A DNA stretch of 64,000 nt from Eremomyces bilateralis CBS 781.70 (lineage: Eukaryota; Ascomycota; Dothideomycetes; Eremomycetales; Eremomycetaceae). The notes beneath the pieces were generated by a model. That model saw only the letters and a program-made list of their open reading frames with translations. It did no database searches and had not been told where the DNA came from. Below, one piece after another: positions 13,873-25,522 of the stretch (its first letter is position 1; each line of letters begins with the position of its first letter). A program made the position numbers and the translations under genes. Location of the stretch: the NCBI RefSeq assembly GCF_010015585.1, contig NW_022985067.1:1810940-1874939 (forward strand). The letters are read 5' to 3'.

Positions 13873-14579
13873 TTTGTTACCTCAGCAAGCTGAGGCTATT
13901 TGTGGTCGTGCCTGAGGCAACTAACTACACTATACCTAATCGGTAAATGCAGTTCTCGAACAAATAGCGTGAGGATCCTGTCAATGACGCATACTGACTG
14001 TTCGATAATTTATATGTGTTTTTCACAATTTTGGAAACCTCACTTTTGCATATTCTTCAATAACAACACGAGGACTTATTATAATTGCCCTTAAATTCAC
14101 TGGGCTGTGCAGCAAGATATACTTTATCTAGAATTTGAATTTTTTCCACTCCGGATGCTTGTGACTTGCAAAAAAAGCTGATATGTAAGAAACCAAACTG
14201 CAACAGAATCGTCAACCAACCACCGCAGTTCGAGTACCAGTTCGTAGCTATTCTCTGCTCTCTGGAGACGTTGGGTTCAGTCGTACGCTGCGCCGAGAGG
14301 AGGTTCGATCTGAAATCGTCCAAATTTCACTGGGTTGTCAAGAAACGATAGAGGATTCGATTGAACGTGTCAATTTTACTGTGTGATAGCTCGTTGTGGA
14401 GGAAAACGAGGTTGAAGTGATAAAATTGCTCTCATACAAACGATCTCGACTTGGGCCAAAAATCAATGACAGGATCCTTAGGCTATTTGGTAGAGGACCA
14501 TACCAATTAGGTATAGCGCGGTTCGTTGCCTCAGGCACTACCACAGTCCACAATGGCCTGAGCTTGCTGAGGTAACAAA
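13873..14579. mobile_element. Foldback/MITE-like element with ~115-bp terminal inverted repeats
   Basis: The left arm (13873-13988) and right arm (14466-14579) are reverse complements over about 115 bp with scattered substitutions and small indels. Shared landmarks are the outer TTTGTTACCTCAGCAAGCT, then GTGCCTGAGGCAAC, CTATACCTAAT and AGGATCCTGTCA. The ~475-bp interior codes for nothing recognisable. The long arms and short unique centre are typical of foldback or non-autonomous DNA elements. No convincing target-site duplication was found, so the exact ends are uncertain. Confidence 0.75.
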
Positions 14580-14607
14580 GGGGTGAGCCGGTGAGGCTCA
14601 TTTCACA

Positions 14608-14850
14608 TCCTACTGTGCTCCATTCACACCCGCACCCCGCTCCATTTATTACCTCAGACTCTCAGGCACTTCGTGTGGGTAACCCATTTTGGGTTAGCGC
14701 CTTGGCGTCCCACGAAGGGCCTGAGAGTCTGAGGTAACTGTGAATGGAGCACAGAGAGAGAGAGAGATTCATACGCCCGTCAGGCCTCTCAGCGAGGCCC
14801 ATGTGGGGGTGAATGGAGCACAGCGGGGTGTGAAAGGAGCTTCACCCGTT
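14608..14850. repeat. Copies of a TGAATGGAGCACAG repeat in both orientations around the hairpin
   Basis: TGTGCTCCATTCACA lies left of the hairpin (about 14614-14628). The reverse complement TGTGAATGGAGCACA lies right of it (about 14740) and GTGAATGGAGCACAG recurs near 14811, followed by a GGGGTGTGAAAGGAGC variant. A short GA run is also present (about 14752-14766). The arrangement suggests nested or duplicated palindromic insertions. Confidence 0.6.
14649..14737. repeat. 89-bp near-perfect hairpin with TTACCTCAG tips
   Basis: The left arm starts TTACCTCAGACTCTCAGGC and the right arm ends GCCTGAGAGTCTGAGGTAA. Pairing continues inward for ~29 bp with one mismatch and a small length difference. 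The loop contains a second short hairpin (TAACCCA..TGGGTTA). The nine outer bases TTACCTCAG equal those of the 707-bp foldback element 70 bp to the left, which suggests one family of elements. Confidence 0.8.
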
Positions 14851-15649
14851 CCCAGCTGCTCAGGGCTCACCTGACACACAAGCCACGACCCCCTGAATCG
14901 CTCAAGCCACACGGTCTGAGCTCCTCTACTCTATTTTCAACTTTGACCTCGTAAACATTCTGTCTTCTTCTTCACGCAACGTCTTGAACCTATCACGCTT
15001 AGCTAGTAGACGTAGCGGTAGACTTACTAATATAACTCTATTTACTCCACCTCTATTGGTTCCGTGACAGCTTGAATCTCTCTCTCTCTCTCTCACACAG
15101 AACAATCAATCAATCATCATCACAACCAAACCAAACCATAGCGTTATGCAAGATTTTGGAATTTCCGGTTTTGGCTAATCAGAATATACTAGTATTTTTG
15201 TGTCACGTGATTTATCTGTGCAAGGGGGGTTATTGGAGGGATTAGAAGGGGTCATTCTAGCATTTCCCTATAAAGAATAGAATGAGCGTGTTTTCCTAAT
15301 CTAGTTAGCTGGCACCGAGTGCCAGTATTCTCTCAGTGTGAAATCCAAGTCTCCATCTTAGGTCGAAATTGAAACCAAGCGAATGAATCATAACTATTGT
15401 TCTCGCTCCCGAGATAAGAACGATAAGAATTGAAAACGATTATGCCCGTCACTGTAAGGGTCTCACTGTAGGGAATCTCCAATCGTGAGGCAAACATAAA
15501 ATTGTTGCTATGAAGGAGGCATCTATCTAAAGTGCGCGAGGCGTTATGTGTCCTCGTGCTGCAGAGCAAACGGGCCACAAGGCCACAAAACATCCAGGTC
15601 CACAGCCCTCTGATCCATCACAGTCACCTCAACATCCTCTATCGTCCTC
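14851..15649. other. Non-coding stretch with a short CT microsatellite
   Basis: No gene was recognised. A (CT)n tract of about 18-20 bases lies near 15077-15094. The remainder is AT-rich unique sequence. Confidence 0.4.
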
Positions 15650-15960
15650 CTAGGGGAGGAGGTCCTGGCCCGGCAAGAGAGATCCGTTATACTTAGCCTC
15701 CTTATGGGCTCGAGCAACCATGGCAGCCGAAGGGAAGTATTTGTCCAAATATGGCCAGAGCTCCAGGGATCCTGGGGTGTTGCGCCAGTCGCGCATCAGC
15801 TCTCCAAAAAGGGCAAACAACGATACAACCTGCACTCCAGCGTTTCTCATGCGGTGGTTTGCTTCGTCTCGGATGAATGTCGACGTCGTTGAAGATGCCT
15901 CCTGGTTGGCCCAGACGCTGTATCCGGCCTCGCGAAGAGAGAGGGCGACGAAGGTTGTAC
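15650..15960 (-). pseudogene. C-terminal fragment of an isochorismatase-family hydrolase
   Basis: An apparent acceptor (CTCAG before 15960) opens a frame of about 103 codons reading TTFVALSLREAGYSVWANQE, then TFIRDEANHRMRNAGVQVVS, FGELMRDWRNTPGS, YLDKYFPSAAMVARAH and a stop. This is the C-terminal part of fungal cysteine-hydrolase (isochorismatase-like) proteins. The N-terminal half, with the catalytic Asp, Lys and Cys, was not found in the ~1 kb upstream. It is therefore most likely a truncated relic. A retained but highly diverged upstream exon cannot be excluded. Confidence 0.6.
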
Positions 15961-16935
15961 CTGAGTATGCCAGTCAGCAATCTAGTCCGGAACCTCGCAA
16001 TGGGATACATTATTTATTCATTCTGTCATTATTTCCCGCGTTTGAGCCCAGACCTTTGATGGGGCGATTAGACACTCTCTACAAGACGTAGAGGGGAATT
16101 TGGAATATCATTGTCAACAAAACGAAATTCGGGAGATGCTGGCCTTAACACCAGACGTTGACTGTACTCTAACGATAAGAGTCAGCGTGACATTCCGAAC
16201 AAAATTATCAAGGACATTCGAATGGAAGCATTGGATTAGATATCACAGCGCCATGCTGCATAAGATGGCATCCCGATTCACATACCGGAATCATATTGTC
16301 GCTATTGGATAAAAGGCCTAGTATGCTCCCTACCGAGCTCCCTTAAATAATCGCGGGTGTGCTAGCCGCAAATCAGCCCAGGATTGATACCATATTGCGG
16401 GGGAACGAAATCCAGACCAACGGGATTTAAGACGAACATAAGTTACATGGAAGTTGGAACAGGCACATAGTTTGATCAGATCTTGGTTCGAGATCTACGT
16501 CGTAGCGAAATGAGGTGGTCGAACCGGTCTACGATTTATACGATGGAGGATCTTAGGATGAGCGTAGACTTGCTCAGAGTTGAAAATGAATTCCTTGCCA
16601 AATTATTCGAAACGTTGGATTCTTGCTCCGAGCTAGGAAGAGGAATTCTGACCGTATGTATTAGAATATGAAGCCTTTGAAAATGTAAGCTGATTTGGAG
16701 TTCACCATGAAAGCAGGCAGAACACCCTCATCATGTGACCCTTGGTCATAGGACAGGAGGGTCAACCACCGCAACTTCAATCGCTGCAACACATGTAGCC
16801 TCTGAGCCCAGAGGGGACAGCACACCATTCGAGAGTGCAGACTCCTTGTCACTACCCTCCACATGTGTCTAGTCCGGCAGCTGCCCCCAGTTTCTGAACG
16901 TCCCCTTCGGCCTGTCTAGTCTCAGTCGCATGTTC
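15961..16935. other. Intergenic region, no gene seen
   Basis: Searched for the missing first half of the isochorismatase-like gene and for exons of the coiled-coil gene, and found neither. It holds the 3' flank of the coiled-coil gene (minus strand, stop at 16936). Confidence 0.35.
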
Positions 16936-19900
16936 CTACTGTGGTGCTTGAGGTTCATCGACCTGCTTGTCTTCGCGTTCCGAAACAGGTCCATCCAGTC
17001 GATCAGCAGACCCCTCATGTCCATTCTCAATCGTGTCCAGCGCATCACCTTTCTCAGCCTCGCCTTCCGGACCGGGTACATTGCCTGTCACCCCCTCGAC
17101 GATGTTTCCCTCTGCAAACCGCACTTGTTTCCTGCCTGGAGAACCTTCGCCAGATTCTTCCCCGGATATATCAGCGGGTATAATCTCTGTGACAACGGTG
17201 ACTAGCTCAGTGTCCTTGGAATCAACTTCTTTAGGTGGTAACTTCGATTCTTGACCATTCACTGGAGCTGTTTCTGCCTTGGCACCGTCTACTACGATTA
17301 GACCGGGGTCTGAAGTGTGGTCGATGTCTGTCTCCAATGCAGGATCAGGCACGGCGCCGTTGCTCTGAGAATGGTCTGGTGGGCCATCAAGTAAGTTGTC
17401 GTCTTCCGTGACAATATCCGCTTCAAGAGGGTGGTTTGAAGCTAGCGTCTCATCATCGGCCCGCATTGATTCGCCTTGAACAGCTGATGAAGGCTGCGTC
17501 TCCGCAATTTTGTCTTCTGCACTGGCAGTGGCAGTTTTCTCCGTACCGGACGGTTGCTCCGTACCAGAAGGCTCCACCACAGTAGGAGGTTCCTCCACAG
17601 CAACAGGCTCCTCCACAGCAGCAGGCTCCTCCGTAGCTACAGATTCTACCGCAGCAGAAGGCTCCTCTACGGTTGGTTCCTCCGTAGCTGGTTCCACCGC
17701 GGGAGTGGGCCCCTTTGCAGAAGGTTCCTCTGCAGTGGAAGGCTCCTCCGTAGCAGAAGGCTCCTCCGCGGCTGGCTCCCCCACGGCTGGTTCCTCCGCA
17801 GTCGGTTCCGCAACTGCAGAATCTTCTACTCCGTGCTTGTGCTCTTGGGAACCTTGTGGTGTCTGCGCCTCGACAGATTCATCAACCCCAGGTTCAGCCT
17901 GTTGACCTGGAGAGGGTGCATCCACCTCTTTATTTCCAGGAGTTGCCGAGCCGGCAGGTTCTTCATCTTCCGTGTTATCCGTAGCACTCTTTGCCACAGC
18001 ACCGGCACCAACAGTTCCCAAGGCTCCGGCGCCTGCAACAGCAGCTGCCTCGCCCAAGGGCAAACCATCCTTTCCTCCCTCCTTCTCCTTCTCCAAGGCG
18101 TCTTCCAGCTCTTTAATCCGCAGTTTCGTGGCTTCGACGCCCGTAGACTGCTCAGCCAGCTGTGATCTCAATTGATCTACCAGATCTGCCGCTTCTTTGA
18201 GTTTCTTGAACTCCGCTGTTGCGTCATCGCGCTCCTTCAGCAGCGTCTGGAGCTGGGCAGTGTTTTTCTCAAGCTCCCCTTGGGCCTCTGCATGGGCTTT
18301 CTGTGCCTCGCCCAGCGCAGCAGCAGACTGGGACAACTGTTCGGTAATGTTTGCTAGGCTGGCGCTCCCGGCTTCAATCTCGCTCTTCAGGGATTCAATC
18401 TGTGACCTCGCCGCTTTCAAGTCCGATTCGACAGCTGCGTGGCCCTGCGCTTCGCTCTTGATCTGGTCGAGGGTGGCTTGGAGCCTAGTGTTTATGGCAA
18501 GATGGCTCTCCAGATCTCCGTTCAATGTTCCCAACTTTTCATTCGCAGTCTCCAGCTCCACCTTCGTGCTGGCATGCCGTGTCGTCTCCTCGGAAAGATT
18601 CGTTTGATGAATGGTCTGCGCCTGTTCGTAGTCTTTCGTGAGCCGTTCGAGCTTGTCCTTGACCGTAGCAAGCTCGGCGGTAGCACTAGTGTGATTTGTC
18701 TCCAGCTCACTGATCTTCACATTTGCAGCTTCGAGATCCGATTTTGCAGTGGCATGGATAGCAGTGACTTGACTAAGCTCGGCCTCCACTTTCGAGAGGG
18801 CTTCTTTTGCGCAAAGCAGTTGTTCACTTGATGCCTCGCCATTGACAGAGTTACTCGCAATGGTCTCATTCAGCTTCGCTATATCCGCTTGAGCTGTTTC
18901 AAGCGCCGCTTTGGCCGCATCATCGCTCTTGATGGCCGTCTCCAAATCTGACGCCAAACTTCCCGCCTTCGTATTTGCATTTGCGAGCTCCTCTCTTGTG
19001 CTATTGAGATCCCCGGTTACTTCGGCAAGTCTTGCGTCGATTTTGCCGTGCTTGGTCGTCCACCCCGAGATCTCATTCTGATTCGATTCCTCGATGGCTC
19101 GAACCGCATCCGCATGTGTCGATGTTAGTTGTTCAATCTCCGCTTCCTTCTCCGCAGACCGCTTCTTCGTCTCCTCTAGCTCCTTTCGCACGTCGTTGAG
19201 GGTAATCTGGGCTCTCGCATGATCTTGTTCCAAAGACTGGAGCTTATCTGCGTGAGAAGTAACCTCGAGTCGTTTGGATTCGAGTTCCTCGTTGATTGAC
19301 TGGAACTCCAACGCCAATGCATCAGCTTTTGCCTGAAGATCCGTTTTAAACTTCTGGCTCGCTTCAAGCTCTCTGGAACCCTGCTCTAGCTTCAGTAAAG
19401 CGTCCTGATGTTGAACCTTTAACGATCCTCGTTCCATGGTGAGGGACTCAACCTGGGATACAAGAGACGCGTTCTGAGAGGACAACTCGGCGTTCTCTGC
19501 ATTTGCAGCCTGTGATGAAACTTGCAACGATTCGAGCGCTTCTTTCGCAGCCTTCAGTTCATCTTTGATGGTCTGCAACTCCGCTCTCGCTTCGTCCAGT
19601 TCGGCTTTCGCTGGACTGTCCTCAACGTTGTCCCCGTTCAGCACCGCTTCACGCGAGGCATCTGGCGCAGCTCCATCGGAAACAACTAGCTTTTCCCCGT
19701 ATTCTTGCTTCACGCGATCCTGTTTGTCATCAGCACCACGTTTCGTGAAAAATGAAATCGCCAGGAGGTACCTACCAGCTCCTCTTGATGGGTTGCCTTC
19801 AATTTCTCCTCCACCGCCTCCCTTTCCACCTTCTTTGCTTCGTCAATTTTCTCCACCACATCTGCCGCGATTATTTCCTCCAGCTTGCTTCTCCGTTCCT

Positions 19901-20372
19901 CCAGCGCCTTCTCCTTGGCCGCATATTCTGCTTCCAACGTCTTCACATGACTCTCCAACTCTGCCAACCGCTCATCTTTCTCTACGATGGTTTCGCTCCC
20001 GTTGTGCTGTTCGGTTTCCGGATCTGTCGGTGAACCGGAAGTTTGGGCGGGCTTCGGGCTTTGCGGCCGTTGTCCGATCGTGCCACCAGAGTCGTGTTGG
20101 GATACGCTCGATTCGATCAGTCCATCGGCAATAGGAACTTTGCTGGCTCTAGATACTGCTCGTGTATTGGTTGCATCCGTGGATCTCTCAGTCACCCCTT
20201 TTCGCTCAACCGCCGACAAGTCTTTAGATTTGCTTTGCTTGTGTCCGAACACAAACCGGTATGCTTTCTTTAGACTATTCGTTCGCTTGTGGTTGAGACC
20301 ATGAGCGGCCGACTCCAAAGTTGATACTGGGCCGTCCATTTTGGGCGGTACGACTCTCGGCTTCTCGTGCAA
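16936..20372 (-). CDS. Large acidic coiled-coil protein with degenerate Glu-Glu-Pro repeats
   Basis: Exons 20372-19776 and 19719-16936 give 1126 aa. A basic N-terminus (NHKRTNSLKKAYRFVFGHKQ) is followed from residue ~115 by a heptad-patterned, Glu/Lys/Ala/Leu-rich segment of ~600 residues that should form long coiled coils. A short Ala/Gly-rich hydrophobic patch (AAAVAGAGALGTVGAGAVA) comes next. The acidic tail carries at least a dozen degenerate EEPxxxEP units. Similar fungal proteins are annotated only as M-protein-repeat or coiled-coil proteins. A scaffold or cytoskeletal role is possible but not shown. An alternative start is the ATG at 20339 (MDGPVST). The gene, its intron and its composition are clear; function is unknown. 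Confidence 0.82.
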
Positions 20373-22106
20373 TTTCCCTCGTAGAAATGATGTTCGAATA
20401 GAAGTGGGATGTGCAATTCTAATGAAGTCTCTTGTGGCGTCAAATATCTATCTCCTGGCGAACTCATTGTTAGCTCTACTGCTGGAAGATTTGTTGTTTC
20501 CAAGGGACTTACTCTACTCTCCTTCAAGAAAAAACATGCAGTGATCTCAAATGCTCATTGTACGATAATCGTCACTCAAGGGTCAAGATATCATGGAAAG
20601 AAAGGTGCCGAAAGATTGTACACAATTCCACATGCTTTGTATGTACAGCTAGCAGAAAAAGAAAATGGAAACGTACACGCGCCATCTCCTGCCATGACCA
20701 CCATCTTGCTCCATCGTTGCGTTCACATTGACTTTTCTCGTGCCGGTCCAATCACCAGCAGCCACAAATCATCCATGCGGACGTATATCACGGTGCATCG
20801 AATAAGGGGACATCACGTTGCTCCTATGGGGTGACGCAAGGGCCTTTGGGCGCGAACGGTTCAGAAAATCAGCAAATGGACCGGAAGCTAAAAGGTAGAA
20901 CAATGTATGGTTCGACTCCAGGAGGCTCCAAGGCCCGAGGAGAGGAAGAATGAAAGTAGCGGTGGAGGGCAGAGTGGAGAGACGTGGATTGATAGTTGGC
21001 GCAGGGATCGCTATGTGTGATGAGCTGGTTCATGTCGGGTGGAAGGGAATTGGATATTGATGCATGAACAGTCGCAGGTTCGCAGTGGTGAAGGGGCACG
21101 CATGAAAAGCGTGATCTTAGACTGTGAGTTTGAATACTTTCGATGCTAGATGGTTCTCCAGTTCCGGTTCTCGACAGCTTGAAGTTCAAGCACCCTGTTC
21201 CTGAGCTGCTCAAGTTCTGCTACTGTGTACTAATACCCAGAACCAGAAGCGCCCGGATTAGCATTATTGTCCCGATACGGAAATTTGAACCGTGATTAGC
21301 AAGAAGCTATGTGATATCCCCTACCCCCTAGGTGGCTAGGCCATCTCGTTGTCATGGAGTGTAGAGGTATCTGACTCGTTCGAATTGAACTGTGAATTGA
21401 AAATTTAAATGTGTAGAAATTCGAATGGAGATGAGGTGTTGCAGATCCACGAGTCATGTGCTGGACAAGCGTGGATGGACCTGACAACCAAGACGTCGTA
21501 CAAGAATCTCCAGGAGTCATTCTGCGACATCCATCTATCCTCAATTCTTCTTCGGCATATATTCCGTGCTCATTTTGTACTTATAATGTGCCTTAAGTAC
21601 CAAATACCAAGTACCAAGTATAGTCCTGCATTTCAATCCTGAAATGGAGACTATCAAACCTAGACCAGATTTGGTCTCCGTACAAGTGCGAATCTTATGA
21701 CTCATATATATGGAACCTGCTGCGATCTGTAGGGCGCGAGCGTGAATCCGAACAGTTGGGTTCAGCAATCGACCAACACATGTTCAATCACTTCATCCAT
21801 GACGCAAAACGCTTAGAAATCCAATCTCACCAAAACAAGCACAATGGAATGGTTGGATCTGTTAAGATGATTGAGATGGTATTGTGGAAGGGCGTACCAC
21901 GATTTCCGCCGGTGATTTCTCCGTTAAATATTTATACGCTTCATATCTCCGGGGGGTAGCCTCTGAATACTCTTTGTCTCTTCATATTCCGTACTCATAT
22001 TTCATTCTCAACCCGAGCGTTTCTAATCATTGCTCTAGTCACATTTTTCATGTCAAATCCCTATTATCACGTCTGGCACGGTACTACTCCAGTTCAATAG
22101 AGCACC
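20373..22106. promoter_or_regulatory. Divergent intergenic region (coiled-coil gene / epoxide hydrolase)
   Basis: This 1.7-kb stretch has no convincing gene. It contains the promoter of the epoxide hydrolase and one ATGACTCAT site. Small frames on both strands show no domain. Confidence 0.4.
21697..21705. promoter_or_regulatory. bZIP-type site ATGACTCAT, 410 bp upstream of the epoxide hydrolase
   Basis: This is an exact Gcn4/AP-1 palindrome and the first of nine sites of the form ATGA(C/G)T(A/C)AT along 21.7-41.6 kb. The binding factor is inferred, not known. Confidence 0.5.
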
Positions 22107-23330
22107 ATGGCACCTGACATTCAGCCGTTCAAAATCCACGTCTCCGAGTCTGCCATCGAGTCGCTGAACGACAAACTCGATGCATCCCAATTTCCCGAGG
22201 AGACCACCTTCTCCGATGACTGGAAATACGGCACTCCCTTATCCGATATCAAGCACCTGGCCCAACACTGGCGCGAGAAGTTCAACTGGCGGCAACAGGA
22301 AGCCAAGCTGAATGAATACCCGCAATACACTACGAGTGTCAACGTTGATGGCTTCGGCGAAGTCGAGCTTCATTTCCTCCATCAGCAGACCCGGAATGGG
22401 AACAGCATCCCTTTACTTTTTTGCCATGGCTGGCCGGGTTCCTTTCTCGAAGTTCTTCGCATCCTCCCCCTCTTGACCTCTACTGCCCCAGGAGCACCCT
22501 CCTTCCACATCGTCGCGCCGTCCCTCCCTAACTTCGGCTTTAGCTCGCTCATCCAAAAACCCGGCTTCTCGATCCCCCAATACGCCGAAGCCCTGCATTC
22601 CCTCATGCAAAAGCTCGGTTATTCGCACTACGCCGCGCAGGGGGGCGACTGGGGCTTCATTATCGTCCGCATGCTCGCCCAATTATATCCCTCCTCTCTG
22701 CTATTCCATCACCTCAACTTCGTGCGTGCAAATCCGCCCTCACCTACAGCACATCCGTTGCTCTACCTTCAACACGCCCTGACACCGTACACCGCTGCCG
22801 AGAAAAATGGAATCGAGCGCACCAAATGGTTCTGTGGCCCCGGTTTTGCGTACAACGACCTCCAGGCGCATAGCCCGCATACTATTGGGATAGCATTAAG
22901 AGATTCGCCACTCGCATTGCTAGCCTGGTTGCATGAACGGCTGGTGCAGTGGACGGACAATTATAAATGGGATCTAGACGAGGAGCTGACATGGGTGTCG
23001 TTATATTGGTTCTCAGTCGCAGGCCCCGGTGCAAGTGCGAGAATCTATCACGAGAGTCGATTCGCGGAGTTGGAGAAGCATGACAAGTGCTTCGAATATA
23101 ATGCAGGCGTGTTGCTGGGATTAAGTTATTTTCCTAGGGATCTCGTCGTTCCACCTACCATTTGGGGCAGAACTTTAGGAAAGGTGGTCTTTGAGAGAAG
23201 GCATGCTGATGGTGGGCATTTCGCCGCGTGGGAACGTCCGAACCTGGTTGCAGGAGATTTGCAGGATATGGCAAAGAGGGACCCGGTGAGGAGGATAGTA
23301 GAACAGCGGTTAGCAATCAAGCTGGCGTGA
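22107..23330 (+). CDS. Microsomal-type epoxide hydrolase (EHN + alpha/beta hydrolase)
   Basis: A single-exon protein of 407 aa, the usual length for this class. An N-terminal EHN lid domain (residues ~1-110) is followed by an alpha/beta-hydrolase core with oxyanion motif HGWPGS (107-112), nucleophile elbow GGDWG (Asp181) and catalytic His371 in GGHFAAWE. These are the hallmark residues of enzymes that hydrolyse epoxides to vicinal diols through an ester on Asp. No signal peptide or N-terminal membrane anchor is evident, so it may be soluble. It opens a run of oxidoreductases and hydrolases that could act on one pathway; the substrate is not predictable from sequence. Confidence 0.93.
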   Translation: MAPDIQPFKIHVSESAIESLNDKLDASQFPEETTFSDDWKYGTPLSDIKHLAQHWREKFNWRQQEAKLNEYPQYTTSVNVDGFGEVELHFLHQQTRNGNSIPLLFCHGWPGSFLEVLRILPLLTSTAPGAPSFHIVAPSLPNFGFSSLIQKPGFSIPQYAEALHSLMQKLGYSHYAAQGGDWGFIIVRMLAQLYPSSLLFHHLNFVRANPPSPTAHPLLYLQHALTPYTAAEKNGIERTKWFCGPGFAYNDLQAHSPHTIGIALRDSPLALLAWLHERLVQWTDNYKWDLDEELTWVSLYWFSVAGPGASARIYHESRFAELEKHDKCFEYNAGVLLGLSYFPRDLVVPPTIWGRTLGKVVFERRHADGGHFAAWERPNLVAGDLQDMAKRDPVRRIVEQRLAIKLA

Positions 23331-23710
23331 ACAATGCTAAGAAGGTCAGATCGTCGTGTTTGGGCAGCATTCTGATGCGCAAGGGCAATCGGTAGGTAAT
23401 CAATAATATTGCATGTCATTTTCTATGCTAACCTTTCCTCACTCCATCTTAGAATATTGTTTTGGCCGTCATTGAAGCTACGAACCCAGTCTTCAGTTCT
23501 AGCTCACCTGTATCACCAGTGAGAATACAAGATCGGATCAGGCTTTCAGCAAAAGTGACATCAACATTGCGGCGAAAAAGAAAGCCAACCAAGGTCGAAA
23601 ACGTAGTCATTTAACCTACGTCGAACATAGTCTACCGAGAAAAGTATAGGGTATCCTCCATCTTGCAACAGAACTCGATACTCAATGAAACCCGTAGTTA
23701 TTTGCTTTTC

Positions 23711-24728
23711 TTATAGTCTGGAGTAGACAGTTGAGCGCGAAGGGCCGTCCGTGAAGTCTGTACTCGATGCGAATGACTCCCATCCCTTCAATTCTTCGAG
23801 TGTGTCTGTACATTTTCTTTTTATTACCGTCAAAGCGTCGCTTCCTAATGGGATTCGTAAGGGGAACGTAGCAGGACTCGCGTACATCAAAGCCACCACA
23901 TCAAACACCTTTTGCGCAGCGAGAACTGGATTTCCCGGCTGCTTTCCGTCACTGTTTCGGTGCCTGCATCGTAGTTCTTCCTGAACATTAGCGTAGTCCG
24001 GGATCGCCGTCAAATTTATGGTCTTATTCTTGTTCGAGGGACTCAGAATGCCCGTACGGAACATTCCAAGCACAAGGACGTGGACGCGTATGCCTAAGTG
24101 TGTGATCTCTCGCGAAAGGCTTTCGGCAGCACCTGCCGATAATCATGTCAGTGTATGCTACACACAATGAGTACAGAAGCTACCTTCGACAGCGAATTTT
24201 GACGCGCTGTATGGTCCACCTGCTGCAACTCCGTGCCACCCAGCTATGCTTCCCATGAAAAGTATGACGCCCGAGCGTCTTGCCCGCATGTATGGAAGCA
24301 CGCACCGCACCATTTTCAGGGAACCATAAAAGTTGGTGTCGAATTGTCTACGTATATCGTTGTCGCTAACGAAGGTCAGTGAAATAACACTGTCGTCCTT
24401 GATAGGATCAATACCTGACTTCCTCCCAGACGCCCGAGAACACAAAACCGGCATTGTTGACCAAGACATCGATATGTCCTAAATGTCCGACTGCTCCGCG
24501 GATTTTAATGTAGAGTTCGCGCTCCGGCATGGTCACGTCCAGCTCGATCGGATGAACATTGTCGGCTGCGCCGTCAAGGGAATACATGTATTCTAGGTCC
24601 GAAAGCTTTCGTGCCGTTGGAATGACTTTATCTCCTCGACCAAGTATGGCAGTGACAAGCTCACGTCCGAGTCCCGACGAGCAGCCTGTGACGAGCCATA
24701 CCTTGGATGTCGAGGGCGTCTGAACCAT
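23711..24728 (-). CDS. Classical short-chain dehydrogenase/reductase
   Basis: Exons 24728-24415, 24365-24184 and 24132-23711 give 305 aa. The Rossmann motif TGCSSGLG (14-21), NNAG (91-94), Ser144 in GSIAG, and YSASK with Tyr157 and Lys161 make a complete classical SDR active site. It should interconvert an alcohol and a ketone with NAD(P)(H). The 24-kb position, between the epoxide hydrolase and the Old Yellow Enzyme, suits oxidation of a diol or secondary alcohol in a catabolic route; this is inference. All three junctions keep phase and restore conserved sequence. Confidence 0.92.
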
Positions 24729-25522
24729 ACTAACTAGTTTACTCGGGTTTAAAAAAGAGTAGAAGAGACTGTGGCCTGAATCAATGTTGACAAAAGAGTA
24801 TCGGCACCAGTCAGACCTTTCTCCCCAATCGATGGATGATGTGACTTGTAGGGGGCATGGACCTATAGATCATAGGGTAAAGTCAAATAAAGTCAAATTT
24901 TGCAAATTTTCGAAGCACATGAAGCGAAGATCGTATGTAACCTTGTATACAAATGCTCATAAATCATGGTGTAGCTTATCGGGGGTTAGTTAGTCGCGTT
25001 GCAGGGAAGACGGCGCACTCTAGGTTTCTTCATCGGTTCAAGAGCTTCTCTTGGTATATCAAGAAGAGATATTTGGTGTACGCACCGCGGCATGAGGTGT
25101 CAGTGGTCATCCTGTGTCAAAGTTGTTTGTCGACCAGAACTTCATGTTGTCTGTGGACGTTGGAGGTTGATTGTGGAGCCTTGAGTCCGGGCTTATCCAT
25201 ATGGTCTGGCATGACTCATTCAAATCAGGGACTGCTGTGCTACCAGTCAGGGATCATTCAGGGGTCACTCAGGGGCGGCAGACCACGGCATAGTACATGA
25301 CAAACAATGGAGCACTCTGCAAATATTTGCCCGACAACATATCACCGATGTTCTATTAAATCTATGTAACTAGATGACAGTTCCCATTGACTGCAGATGG
25401 TAGCGGGCGCCTCCAGAAGAGCAGTCCTAGAGGCTAGAAGTCAGCATTACGAGCCAGTCACTTGTCCTGATCTCAAAATTGCCAATAATAATAATGATAT
25501 TATCATCTACGCCGATGTTTTC
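24729..25522. promoter_or_regulatory. Intergenic region holding the SDR promoter
   Basis: The stretch is non-coding. It includes an ATGACTCAT site at 25211-25219 and the 3' flank of the Old Yellow Enzyme gene. Confidence 0.4.
25211..25219. promoter_or_regulatory. bZIP-type site ATGACTCAT, 483 bp upstream of the SDR
   Basis: An exact match to the same palindrome as at 21697, placed in the SDR upstream region. Confidence 0.5.
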
